From IMG/VR virus record IMGVR_UViG_3300024252_000042, positions 1-36,976 of that record: a stretch of DNA of 36,976 nt. One strand, given 5' to 3'. A model generated the notes under the pieces. That model was not told where the DNA came from, did not search any database, and saw only the letters and a list, made by a program, of their open reading frames with translations. Shown here piece by piece: positions 6,724-15,074 of the stretch; position 1 is the first letter of the stretch; each line of letters starts with the position of its first letter. The DNA comes from a virus. A program made the position numbers and the translations under genes.

Positions 6724-6791
6724 GCCTATATTTAATGAAACGAATGTATTTTCGTTTTTGAATCTTCGATGGGAGACATCTAGAGGTAGGC
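6724..6791 (+). ncRNA. Array RNA 3: three-way-junction segment closed by an 11-position stem
   Basis: GCCTATATTTA (6724-6734) pairs with TAGAGGTAGGC (6781-6791), with one A-G mismatch and two G-U pairs. The register relative to the linkers is the same as in the other two segments. Two internal hairpins follow. AAACGAA (6738-6744) pairs with TTCGTTT (6751-6757) over 7 bp around a 6-base loop. GATG (6768-6771) pairs with CATC (6777-6780) around loop GGAGA. The second hairpin sits directly on the closing stem. This is the shortest and most clearly folded of the three segments, a simple three-way junction of tRNA size but without tRNA features. Confidence 0.7.
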
Positions 6792-6798
6792 TATTTAT

Positions 6799-6933
6799 TC
6801 AAGGGGTGTACAAATAAGAAATAATAGTAAAACATTTCATGTTGGATTATTTCATTCTCTTGTAGAGGCTGTTATAGCCAGAAACAATTTTATAAAATTA
6901 CATTCACTTAATAATACATTAAGTGGTATTTAA
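6799..6933 (+). pseudogene. Remnant of an AP2 DNA-binding domain (decayed homing endonuclease)
   Basis: The frame ending at the TAA at 6931-6933 reads SRGVQIRNNSKTFHVGLFHS and then LVEAVIARNNFIKLHSLNN. This matches the second half of an AP2 domain: a basic beta-strand, then G-x-F, then a helix with A-x-x-x-A/R-N. The pattern parallels the AP2 domains of the intact HNH endonuclease at 1721. There is no in-frame ATG, GTG or TTG after the previous stop at 6787, and no HNH core upstream, so it cannot be expressed as is. The similarity begins right where the last RNA-array linker ends. It is best read as the 3' stub of a former HNH-AP2 gene, disrupted or replaced by the array. Confidence 0.6.
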
Positions 6934-6991
6934 TAGGGAATTTTCCCGTCAAACTAAAACAACACACTGAGTGTGTAGGAATACAGCATAT
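6905..6991 (+). promoter_or_regulatory. Hairpin-rich leader of the ssDNA-binding protein gene
   Basis: Three hairpins stand in the leader. CACTTAA pairs with TTAAGTG (6905-6911 with 6919-6925, 7 bp). GGGA pairs with TCCC (6936-6947). ACACAC pairs with GTGTGT (6962-6967 with 6971-6976, 6 bp, loop TGA). The last one ends directly against the AGGA ribosome-binding site (6977-6980) of the gene at 6992. A hairpin so close to the binding site could control translation. Known phage SSBs such as T4 gp32 repress their own mRNA through leader structures, so autoregulation is a plausible but unproven reading. No clear sigma-70 promoter was found in this leader. Confidence 0.4.
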
Positions 6992-7684
6992 ATGAGCTTC
7001 TTCAAATCCTCAAAAAAAGCAGAAGATGTAAAACAAGGTGGCAGTAACCACATTACGTCGTCTGGTGTTTACCCAGTAACTTTACTTGCTCCAATCGTAA
7101 GTGTGTCCAAAGGTGGATCTACTTCGATTGATATGTTCGTTGATCATGCAGGGCAAAAACAAGTCATCTACGGCAATCTACGTATTACCAACAAAGATGG
7201 TTCTCCTAATAAAATTGGAGCCAAAATCTTTAATCAGCTGATGATCATTGCTGATGTTGAAGAAGTATCTGATCCTATTGAAATCGATCTTCCAATCGGT
7301 AAGAAAGCAGCTATTAAGACTGTAGCTGCTCTGGAAGACCTGGCTGATATTGATGTCATGATGCGTGTTCAAATGGAGTATGGCATTTACCAGGGAAATA
7401 TCACCGAAAAGAAAGTTATTAAAGCTTTCTTTCGTGCTGGTGATAACGCTTCTGCAGAAGAAATTGTTAACGATGAAGAAGCTGGTTCAGCTTTCGAACG
7501 TGAATCAAAGTACCTGGATAACATCACATTCAAGGATGAAGTAACACCAGAGCAGGTTAAACAGTGGATCTCGGACAAACGTCCAAAAGGGACTGCTGGT
7601 GACTCTGCTGGTGGAGCTGATACTTCTGAAAAGAAGCCTAGCTTCGGCAAGAAACGTGCTTTCGGCAAGAAGAAAGAAAGTTAA
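6992..7684 (+). CDS. Putative single-stranded DNA-binding protein
   Basis: From the ATG at 6992 the protein has 230 residues. The upstream GTG at 6971 was rejected because it lies inside a hairpin and has no ribosome-binding site. The N-terminal 130 residues are beta-rich (GVYPVTLLAPIVSVSKGG, then a YGNLRITNKDGSPNKIG segment), compatible with an OB fold. The C-terminal 35 residues are low-complexity, Gly/Ser-rich, and end in a basic repeat (FGKKRAFGKKK) rather than the acidic tip of bacterial SSB. It follows a nuclease and a Sak4-like recombinase, a position where phages commonly encode an SSB. I base the call mainly on this context and on general likeness to phage replication proteins beginning MSFFKS. 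Confidence 0.5.
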   Translation: MSFFKSSKKAEDVKQGGSNHITSSGVYPVTLLAPIVSVSKGGSTSIDMFVDHAGQKQVIYGNLRITNKDGSPNKIGAKIFNQLMIIADVEEVSDPIEIDLPIGKKAAIKTVAALEDLADIDVMMRVQMEYGIYQGNITEKKVIKAFFRAGDNASAEEIVNDEEAGSAFERESKYLDNITFKDEVTPEQVKQWISDKRPKGTAGDSAGGADTSEKKPSFGKKRAFGKKKES

Positions 7685-7695
7685 GGAGAAGGCTG

Positions 7696-7857
7696 GTGTT
7701 AGACACCTTAAAAGCAACTGCTGTGACTATATCAGTAGTTTTATTTTTAGGTACTCTTACCTTTCTTGTACCTATATTGATTCTAGCTGTAACAAATGCC
7801 GTAGTAGTAATTATAGTGTTTTTAATAGTTAAAGATCACATTACTTCTAAACCGTAA
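7696..7857 (+). CDS. Small membrane protein with two spans (53 aa)
   Basis: The GTG at 7696 has an excellent AAGGAG seven bases upstream, placed directly after the stop of the ssDNA-binding protein gene. The 53-residue product starts MLDTLKATAV. It has two hydrophobic stretches, about residues 10-32 (VTISVVLFLGTLTFLVPILI) and 36-46 (AVVVIIVFLIV), and ends in a short charged tail (KDHITSKP). It is the last gene before a strong terminator, so it closes the + strand operon. Such proteins in phages can be holin-like, exclusion or host-membrane factors; nothing here decides between them. Confidence 0.65.
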   Translation: MLDTLKATAVTISVVLFLGTLTFLVPILILAVTNAVVVIIVFLIVKDHITSKP

Positions 7858-7858
7858 T

Positions 7859-7886
7859 ATGTAGGGGAGCAATCCCCTACATTTTT
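7859..7886 (+). terminator. Rho-independent terminator between convergent operons
   Basis: A perfect 10-bp stem (ATGTAGGGGA, 7859-7868, with TCCCCTACAT, 7873-7882) has a GCAA tetraloop and is followed by TTTTT on the + strand. It ends the early operon and lies only a few bases from the stop of the late-strand gene at 7888. The - strand side has only a short AT-rich run, so termination there is probably weaker. Confidence 0.9.
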
Positions 7887-7887
7887 A

Positions 7888-10800
7888 CTATAGCCAGCTT
7901 ATTGCGGGAAGCTGAGCAGCTTCTTCCACAATATCATCAGGAAAATTGACTCTAGACCAAATATTAAACGGATTATCGTCAATAGAATCTGCCTCTCCAA
8001 ATGCTTTTTCTACTGCAAGAATACTAATCATAGAAGCAGCACGTTCAGTAAAGAGACTAAATATAATTTTAAATTTTCTGAAAAAGAACTTTGTAAACAT
8101 AATAGCTCCAAGATCATTAATAGTTTGAAGCTCTTTAGAAGTAACTACATCATAGTTTACAAAAGTTTCTACAACTTCTTTTAAAACCTTTTGTTTGTAT
8201 TCTAGTCTAGTTTCTCTTGATTTAAACTTCTTAGGGACGTTTGATGTTCTATGCTTGTACAAAGCAAATCTAGCAATGAAATCACTTACCTGTGTAGCCC
8301 TAAGCAGTAATTTGTAAGGTCCAGTAGTTTTATCCATATATAGGTATTTATAGGAGGTAGCTACATATTCATGTAAATACTTATCAGCAAGCTCCTTTGC
8401 TCTTTCTGCTAATTTTGCTTTACCACTATATATATCCTCTTCTAAATTAATATCTTCTATGATATTTTGAAAAATGCCTTCATCAATTAATTCTGCTACT
8501 GGATTGTTGTCTACACTGTCTTGTAACCTACTTAGCTTAAGTTCTAACTTTTTACGTTTATTTGCAGATAACTTGATATTACTTTGTAATTCTCTTTCTG
8601 TAATATCTCTTTCAGACAAATCTTTCTGATAGTTTTCCAACTCTACTAGTGCTTCTGCCTGGTATGTTGCTATATTTCTGGGATTTACCCCTTTAGCAAA
8701 AAGGATAAGATTATTACTGACAAAGTTAGGTAATAGAATAACACCTGTCTTTATGACAATATTCTCTTTAGCTATTTTAACTGTTGCTATCCACAACTTT
8801 TCAATATCTACATTAGGTGCTTTAGGAAATAGTGTATTGCCTAAAAGCCATGTTAGTGTTTTATTGACACTTCTAATTGTACCTCCAACAAAATTTTTCT
8901 TATCTGTAAATTTCATTTTTCTGAAACCGAATATCAGATTTAAGAATTCCTCCCTAATATAAACATCTTCATTTTCACCCCAAATACTTTTAATAGCCTT
9001 TTTCATTTCTAGAGGCATAAGTTTATACATTTCTGCTATTTCAGGATCTGAAGAAGTTTCAGTAAAATTCACATATTCACGTAATTGCGTACTTTTGTTT
9101 TGCTCAAATTCTTTTTTAGCTTCTATTAATACTTTTTTGTTTATTTCTGTAGAGCCTGTTTTATCCACAATACTTCCAAACATACGTCCTAATACATGAT
9201 CAAATCTGTTATCCCGGTTGAGCAAACTGTCTTTATTGTGTTCAGACATTAAGTAACGTAGATTAACTGCATTACCGTGCTCAGACACAATAGGCTGCAA
9301 CTTTACTGTTTCTGTTGGTTTAACACGCTGAGAAAGCTGCCTATAAGCCTTTAAACGTTTTTCTGCTATTACTCCAGCAGTTTTAATTTTAGCATCTCTA
9401 TAGCTCATTTCAGGGTCCATAGCCTGGTAGATATCCTGCAATGCTTCACCTTGATGTTTTTTAGCTGTAAGAGAAACAATAGCTTTAACCCAGGTAGCGT
9501 CACCTCCATTAGGATTTACCATTAACCATCTTTTTTCTGATTTATCAGAGATATCCATCGTAAGAGGTTTTTTATCCGCAGCAGCATAGGTGTAACCTTC
9601 AGAAATTAGTATGTCTATCTGGTCAGCAGTTGCTGTTCTTACATCTACTCTGGGATCAAATGTTTCTTTAGAGTATCCTTTTTCTGTTTGCATTTTATTA
9701 TTGTGAAACAGTTTTTCTAAAGACATTTCTTTATTTAACTTGTGCAAAGAAAATAACTTAGCTATTCCATTATCTAAACCATCAGCAGCATTTTCCCTCT
9801 TATATACAGCATGGGCTAAATTTCGATAATCTTGTTTACTGTGTTTAATACCATACAAGGAAGCCAGTTCATCAATAAGTTTAGTAGCCCTATTCAAGTC
9901 ACCAGATACTTCAATACCTAATCCCGCTGCATTAGCGATTGCGTAAGCATTATTTAATTGCCAGTCTACGGTATTGCTAGTAGCCATTTTTGAGCCTAAA
10001 CCTTCTGCCTGGTTTATATAAAGCAAACCATTAGCTTTATATTCTTTTCTAATTTGTTTTTCTAAAGAAGTAATTAAAAGGTCCAAAGAGCTATCTGAGC
10101 TTAGAAGCCCCAGTAGATTATCGGGCGTATATTTGTCTCTTTCAGCAGTATCCAACAAAGACACTAAATCCAGCTTTATAAATATTTTATAAAGAGCTTC
10201 ACTTTCTTCTGTAGTAACTTCTGTATGAAAACCTTTACGAATATGTTTAATTACGTTTGTAGCTTCACGCATACGTGCTTGGTCTACAATATGCTTAGAA
10301 GCTCGAAGCAAAGAATGCCATACAGCGTTATTTCCTTTTTGCTGCTGTATTTCTCTCACTAATTTAACAAAGAAATTTCTTTCTGTTATTCCTATATTGC
10401 GACTAACTTGTTTGATAACAGAACCTAATTCAGCATATATTTTAGAATCTAATAATCCTGCCAAAGTATGAAGTACTCTACCCGGAATACGTTTAGGCTT
10501 ATCTTTCCTAGCATACTTAGCTGCAGGTGCAAATATCCAAGCATGAATTTTATCTACCGTTATCTGATTAGCAGAATCAAGTACATTAAACATCCTAAAA
10601 ATACTGCGCTTTTGTTTTTCACTAGCAGTTAAGGCTTGATCTAACATTTTTCTTAAAGCTTTATCTGCAGTAAGATTTTCAATACCCCGTAGCTTATTAG
10701 CTGCATATTTAAGTGCGTCTTTATACCATTGCACTAAACGTTCCCATAAACTACCTTCACGCTTAGTTCTATTTCTTACTGTTAATGTAGATAATTTAGC

Positions 10801-13800
10801 TGCAAATCTTTCATTAGATAATCCATAAGCTACAAATTCATGCAAATAAGGATTTACAGTACGACCAGAAACAGGATCTTTATAACTACGACTATTATTA
10901 AACAAATACTCATAAGTCTCTTTAGCTGTTCGTACTTCATCTGCTGTAAAATCTTTACCTTTAGGAAGAAAATCTCTCCAAGTAGTATTTTTCTCAGCAA
11001 GTGCAAATATTTGTTTTAAACCTCTACGTAAACCGGAATTTGTATCTACTGCGTACTCAGTTACGGCATGTATAAGTTCGTGCACATACGTTTCTTGTGC
11101 AGACATCTTTACGTTGTTTTTATTGCCTGTTACTGAACCTAATACATGAATATCTTGAGTACCATCTGTAAAGGTACGCTGAGCACCTATTGTAGTGTCT
11201 CCGCTTTCACCCACTTTAATATCGATATCATGTTGTAACTTGATAAAGTTATCTAACAGTTCCTGTAAGGTAGCTGTATGTGCTGTAGATTCTTTTTCTA
11301 CTCCTACATCTTCAAGCTTACTGAAGATAGTTTGAATAGTAGTAGCATCTATAACTCCTGAAAATAAAGAGGTAAAATTTTCAAAATCTATGCTTCTTCC
11401 GATAGAACCTTTAAAGCTTTCTATTTCTTTAAAAACAGCCGCTATTGGCCCATCAGAAGAATCTAAAGGCTTAACATTTTTAGTTTCTAAAATGTACACA
11501 GATTCTGAATCATGATATGCAGAATGGTTAACAGCTATATGAGAATGATCTTTTAATAAGCTCTCCCTGGCTGCTTTAACTTCTGTATGCAATTCTTTTA
11601 ATTCTGCTATTTCTTGAATTAAGTTAAAGGCAATTCTTTTACCTTTGTCATTTTTGCTGTACAAGTTTTCTGACAAATGAGTAGAAATTTGACTACGTTC
11701 TTCTTCAGGTAGTGCTCTAACACTTTCGATAACATTATTAAGACTATCTGATACTTCCTGCATTAAGTCATATGAAGTAACTACATCTATAAAAGATTTA
11801 TTATAGACACCTGTACCTTTAGCTACATCAGCTAAAGAGTACACTGCTGCATCGTGTACATTTAATGCTGCAAAAGCAGATAAAACAGCTTGCTGTATAA
11901 CAGAGTCAATATTGTGAATATTAGTAACTGTTCCAGCTACTCCCGGGTCAAGGAACTTATAAGATTTTGCATAACTAGTGATACTGGAAGTACCTTCTTC
12001 TCGTGCAGTATTCCTTAAAGGTCTACTAAAACTTATCTGTACTTGGTATGCTTTGATATAGTTTCTTCTTAAACCTCCCTTTATGGCTATTATTCCGTCA
12101 TCTAAGCCTTTAGAAAGTGGTCCTTTGACAATGGGCATAAACTTTCTTAAAGTGTCTAAGAGGGCTTCAGTCTCCTCTAATGACGGTATTCTACCAAGTT
12201 CCTCTTTTTTAGCTTCTAAAGCAATTTCAAATTTTTTGTTAAACGTATAAAACATAATTTGAAAAGCTTTATTAATTTTCTCTCTATATTTTATAAAGTT
12301 ACCAAGTCTGTCTTCTAGAGACATGGTAAGAGCTTCACCATGAACTTCTAATACTGACTTTATAAAAGTATCCTGCTGTTTGTGTGTAAGTACAAAATCT
12401 TTATCCAGCTTCTGATCTATAGGTATAATTTCTTTTATAAGTGTCTCTAACGCATTCCCTAATACCATTAGTTCTGCATCTTCTGCTTTGGCTATTTTGG
12501 AATAAAACTGGTTCAGTACTGCGTATGCAAAATTTTCTTTAGCTTTTTTTAGCGCAGATCCATAATTGGTGACCATTAAAGGATCTTTACTAAATTCACG
12601 TCCTATATCAGATATAAGATTTCCTTCTTTTATGAATGAACCAATAATGTTTCTAGTAGCAATCGATATGGCTTTTGCGTTGTTTTTGTTCTTGTTAGCC
12701 ATATCAGATATAACTTTCTGCCATTTAGCTGTAAGTTTCTGATACAAGTCCATAGAATTAGGCAAAGCAGCATGAGAAGGATAATCAGTAGTTACATTGT
12801 CTAAAAATACTCCACCAGAAGCCAGGTCTTCTACACCGTCTAATAGTGATAACATATTACCAATCATCACTCCGCTGGTAACAGCATCTGTTTCAATACC
12901 CAAGGTAGTTAAGAAAGGCTTATCAGGAGAATACTTAGTTAAAGCCAATAATGCTTCAAATGTATGCATTTTTTCTCCACCTAACTTAACAGCTTCTTGT
13001 ATAGCTATTATGTCTTCTGGGGTCCTGTCGTTAACATTTTTCTTTAATGCATTAACAGCATCCTTTGTAGCTGCAAGAATACTTTTAAATTCTTTCAAAC
13101 TATCAAGAAAATGATGTTTATCTATTCCATAACCAAATGCTTGAGCTACTGCTAGTTGAAATGTCCTATTTAGCTTAAGACCTTCTACAGATACCAGGTG
13201 ACTTTTTAAACCAATCATGTGCCTGATTAGCTTGTCTTGAATAGGGTCAATAGTATTATTGTCTATAAACAGTCTTCCACCCCGGGATACAAAATACTTC
13301 ATGTAGAAAGATTGTTGAGGTTTACGTAACTTCCCAATAAATTCTTTAATATTGTCCAGACTACGATCAATTCTGTTATTAACAGCTTGTAAACTTTTAC
13401 GTTGAGTTACATGCGCATTTTCTATGTCAGTATTTCTTCCTGTGACAATAGCTTGTGTTGCTTCATCCAGCTCAAAGAATTTATTTACAGTACTATTTCT
13501 AACAGTCCACTTATCCTGTTGTATATTTCTAATAGTGTTACCGGTTCTTTCTGGTGTCTGTTGACGAGTACCTCTCATAAACTTAGGAGTATGTGTAGAA
13601 GGTTTACTCCCGGGAAATACTTTATAGTTTTCTAGATTAAGAAGTTCAGGAACAGCTTCAGTAGCTTTTCTTATTTCAGATAAGGTTTCAATATTTTCCT
13701 GACTAACTATTTTTACAAAAAGAGTATCTTTACCAACTGTCTGCTGTGATTCGCTGATAGTTCCTGTATCTGAAGGAAAGTCTGTAGCAGGTACAGCGGT

Positions 13801-14826
13801 TTGTTGCAGCGTTCCTCTGTCTATCATATAAGCTACAGCCAGTGCTCCTAATGCTACTTTTAACCGAGGTGCTACAGAACCATCGACATCAGATACTTTA
13901 GCTTTAAATCCAAGCATACTAAATATCTCAGAACCTAAGCTGTCTATGACACTAGACTGTACAGCTCCTATATCAGTAAATTTTTCTTCGTGTTTTGGTT
14001 TTACCCATTCACTAGTATTTCTACCAAATATTCTATTTATGTCTTCCCAGGTGTTTGTAAACGTACCGGTAGCTTGAGTAGCTAACCAATTAGTAATAGC
14101 GATACCAGTAGCTTCAATAACCATAGGATCTACTGTGTAACCGCCTGTTTCTGCTTTCTGCAGTAAATATTGATACATATCCGTATACTCATCCAGTACA
14201 GCTCTATTACCTATAGCTTTACCTTTTGTGAAGTTACCGAATCTACTGTCTGTCATGTATGGGAGAATAGGTGCGTTATCTTTATCTCCATGTACAAAAG
14301 AATTAAACCCTTCGGTATTTCTTTTAATATACTCAACAAATTGTTTATCTTCTTTGGAGTATTTTGAGTAGGCAATAGCGCCTTCTTTAGTGTTGTTGAG
14401 ATAATCAGACAAGGATTTAGAATTGTGAAACAGTACGTTCAGTTTCTTTGAGCTGGTCTCTATGAAATCAGATAACCTTCTAAGTCCTCCAATTAGTATT
14501 GAGTTGTTCAGAATATTCTCTGCTGCAGTAGCTGATATTCTCTCAATAATTTTTTGGTTCTTTAGTTCAATTTCCCTGCTAGGAGGCTGTATAACATACT
14601 CTTCTTTAAGAGCTGTTTTGCCGTAAGCATCTAACAGCAAGGTTTGCCTGGTTTTAAGGTTGATCTGAATAAGGTCATGAACAGCTTTACGCTTCTCTTC
14701 TTTAGAAGCTTCAGGATCGCTTATAATGTTAAACCCTTTTCTGTTGCCTTTAGGTAATCTACTGTTATCTAATGACAACGTAATTACATTATGCTCTTTA
14801 AGAATTTTTTCTACATTACACGCCAT
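7888..14826 (-). CDS. Giant polyvalent-type protein with zincin-like HExxH domain (2312 aa)
   Basis: This is the largest gene in the window. Most of the protein is long alpha-helical sequence with no obvious enzyme signature. A zincin-like motif stands in the middle: YVHELIHAVTEYA (HELIH, residues 1249-1253), followed about 80 residues later by NPYLHEFVAYGLSN. E1330 of that segment could be the third metal ligand. This is the pattern of metallopeptidase domains in polyvalent phage proteins, large multidomain proteins thought to enter the cell with phage DNA. The last 300 residues include coiled-coil (ELENYQKDLSERDITERE) and amphipathic stretches. No T7/N4-type RNA polymerase motif was found. 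The start overlaps the upstream stop (TAATG), so it is translated with the fibre-side genes. The role as virion or ejected protein is inferred. Confidence 0.8.
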   Translation of the reverse strand: MACNVEKILKEHNVITLSLDNSRLPKGNRKGFNIISDPEASKEEKRKAVHDLIQINLKTRQTLLLDAYGKTALKEEYVIQPPSREIELKNQKIIERISATAAENILNNSILIGGLRRLSDFIETSSKKLNVLFHNSKSLSDYLNNTKEGAIAYSKYSKEDKQFVEYIKRNTEGFNSFVHGDKDNAPILPYMTDSRFGNFTKGKAIGNRAVLDEYTDMYQYLLQKAETGGYTVDPMVIEATGIAITNWLATQATGTFTNTWEDINRIFGRNTSEWVKPKHEEKFTDIGAVQSSVIDSLGSEIFSMLGFKAKVSDVDGSVAPRLKVALGALAVAYMIDRGTLQQTAVPATDFPSDTGTISESQQTVGKDTLFVKIVSQENIETLSEIRKATEAVPELLNLENYKVFPGSKPSTHTPKFMRGTRQQTPERTGNTIRNIQQDKWTVRNSTVNKFFELDEATQAIVTGRNTDIENAHVTQRKSLQAVNNRIDRSLDNIKEFIGKLRKPQQSFYMKYFVSRGGRLFIDNNTIDPIQDKLIRHMIGLKSHLVSVEGLKLNRTFQLAVAQAFGYGIDKHHFLDSLKEFKSILAATKDAVNALKKNVNDRTPEDIIAIQEAVKLGGEKMHTFEALLALTKYSPDKPFLTTLGIETDAVTSGVMIGNMLSLLDGVEDLASGGVFLDNVTTDYPSHAALPNSMDLYQKLTAKWQKVISDMANKNKNNAKAISIATRNIIGSFIKEGNLISDIGREFSKDPLMVTNYGSALKKAKENFAYAVLNQFYSKIAKAEDAELMVLGNALETLIKEIIPIDQKLDKDFVLTHKQQDTFIKSVLEVHGEALTMSLEDRLGNFIKYREKINKAFQIMFYTFNKKFEIALEAKKEELGRIPSLEETEALLDTLRKFMPIVKGPLSKGLDDGIIAIKGGLRRNYIKAYQVQISFSRPLRNTAREEGTSSITSYAKSYKFLDPGVAGTVTNIHNIDSVIQQAVLSAFAALNVHDAAVYSLADVAKGTGVYNKSFIDVVTSYDLMQEVSDSLNNVIESVRALPEEERSQISTHLSENLYSKNDKGKRIAFNLIQEIAELKELHTEVKAARESLLKDHSHIAVNHSAYHDSESVYILETKNVKPLDSSDGPIAAVFKEIESFKGSIGRSIDFENFTSLFSGVIDATTIQTIFSKLEDVGVEKESTAHTATLQELLDNFIKLQHDIDIKVGESGDTTIGAQRTFTDGTQDIHVLGSVTGNKNNVKMSAQETYVHELIHAVTEYAVDTNSGLRRGLKQIFALAEKNTTWRDFLPKGKDFTADEVRTAKETYEYLFNNSRSYKDPVSGRTVNPYLHEFVAYGLSNERFAAKLSTLTVRNRTKREGSLWERLVQWYKDALKYAANKLRGIENLTADKALRKMLDQALTASEKQKRSIFRMFNVLDSANQITVDKIHAWIFAPAAKYARKDKPKRIPGRVLHTLAGLLDSKIYAELGSVIKQVSRNIGITERNFFVKLVREIQQQKGNNAVWHSLLRASKHIVDQARMREATNVIKHIRKGFHTEVTTEESEALYKIFIKLDLVSLLDTAERDKYTPDNLLGLLSSDSSLDLLITSLEKQIRKEYKANGLLYINQAEGLGSKMATSNTVDWQLNNAYAIANAAGLGIEVSGDLNRATKLIDELASLYGIKHSKQDYRNLAHAVYKRENAADGLDNGIAKLFSLHKLNKEMSLEKLFHNNKMQTEKGYSKETFDPRVDVRTATADQIDILISEGYTYAAADKKPLTMDISDKSEKRWLMVNPNGGDATWVKAIVSLTAKKHQGEALQDIYQAMDPEMSYRDAKIKTAGVIAEKRLKAYRQLSQRVKPTETVKLQPIVSEHGNAVNLRYLMSEHNKDSLLNRDNRFDHVLGRMFGSIVDKTGSTEINKKVLIEAKKEFEQNKSTQLREYVNFTETSSDPEIAEMYKLMPLEMKKAIKSIWGENEDVYIREEFLNLIFGFRKMKFTDKKNFVGGTIRSVNKTLTWLLGNTLFPKAPNVDIEKLWIATVKIAKENIVIKTGVILLPNFVSNNLILFAKGVNPRNIATYQAEALVELENYQKDLSERDITERELQSNIKLSANKRKKLELKLSRLQDSVDNNPVAELIDEGIFQNIIEDINLEEDIYSGKAKLAERAKELADKYLHEYVATSYKYLYMDKTTGPYKLLLRATQVSDFIARFALYKHRTSNVPKKFKSRETRLEYKQKVLKEVVETFVNYDVVTSKELQTINDLGAIMFTKFFFRKFKIIFSLFTERAASMISILAVEKAFGEADSIDDNPFNIWSRVNFPDDIVEEAAQLPAISWL

Positions 14827-15074
14827 TACAGAATACCTGATTTTAGTAGAAGAGATACTATGCTAAGTAGCTCTTCATCTTCTTGTTGAAGGTTCTGAGT
14901 ATACTCTATTTTTTTGTCTAGTGGCTGATTACGCTGCAGTACAGCTCTTTCAGCGCCTGGTCCAGAAGATACTTTTACTTTAGGAAGAACTTTTTCTATT
15001 ATCTCTTCAAAAGAATCAAATAAGAAACTGTCCGTACTAAAAGATTTTGTACTGAAAGATTTGGAAGAAAACAT
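14826..15074 (-). CDS. Small protein with N-terminal SFS repeats (82 aa)
   Basis: The 82-residue protein begins with a repeated Ser-Phe-Ser/Thr pattern (MFSSKSFSTKSFSTDSF) followed by a short charged helical part. The start overlaps the stop of the large fibre-like protein and the stop overlaps the start of the giant 2312-aa protein, both as TAATG. The three genes are therefore translationally coupled. Small proteins with FSxxSFS starts are common next to phage fibre genes, but their function is unknown to me. Confidence 0.7.
   Translation of the reverse strand: MFSSKSFSTKSFSTDSFLFDSFEEIIEKVLPKVKVSSGPGAERAVLQRNQPLDKKIEYTQNLQQEDEELLSIVSLLLKSGIL

Larger units (their letters stand above)
6488..6804 (+). 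repeat. Four-copy 14-base linker repeat framing three RNA segments
   Basis: The sequence CTATTTATTTAACG occurs identically at 6591-6604 and 6711-6724. A copy with 2 changes (CTATTTATTCAAGG) is at 6791-6804. A copy lacking three T residues (CTAATTTAACG) is at 6488-6498 and overlaps the recombinase stop codon. The linkers separate three segments of unrelated sequence. The first C and last G of a linker are always part of the closing stems of the neighbouring segments, leaving a 12-base UAUUUAUUUAAC core single-stranded. AU-rich single-stranded runs of this kind suit cleavage by RNase E, which is inference. No further copy was noticed elsewhere in the window by eye. Confidence 0.85.

Noticed and set aside
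6498-6791. The three RNA segments as tRNAs or a tRNA cluster
   Set aside because: Closing stems of 9-11 positions, no 7-base anticodon loop in a 5-bp stem, no T-loop consensus and no CCA; internal folds differ from each other.
6498-6804. A CRISPR array with the 14-base linker as repeat
   Set aside because: The repeat is too short, the intervals vary from 68 to 108 bases and are self-complementary, and no cas genes are near; the Cas4-like nuclease fits a phage recombination role.
6492-6991. A group I intron interrupting a gene between recombinase and SSB
   Set aside because: Both neighbouring genes look complete with their own start and stop, and I could not find the conserved core elements; the AP2 stub alone is not enough.
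6971-6991. GTG start giving a seven-residue longer SSB-like protein
   Set aside because: It lies in the arm of a hairpin and has no ribosome-binding site, whereas the ATG at 6992 has AGGA upstream.
7888-14826. The 2312-residue protein as an N4-type virion RNA polymerase
   Set aside because: No T7-like polymerase motifs (catalytic Asp region, Lys-Tyr-Gly helix) could be found by reading; the only clear motif is HELIH.
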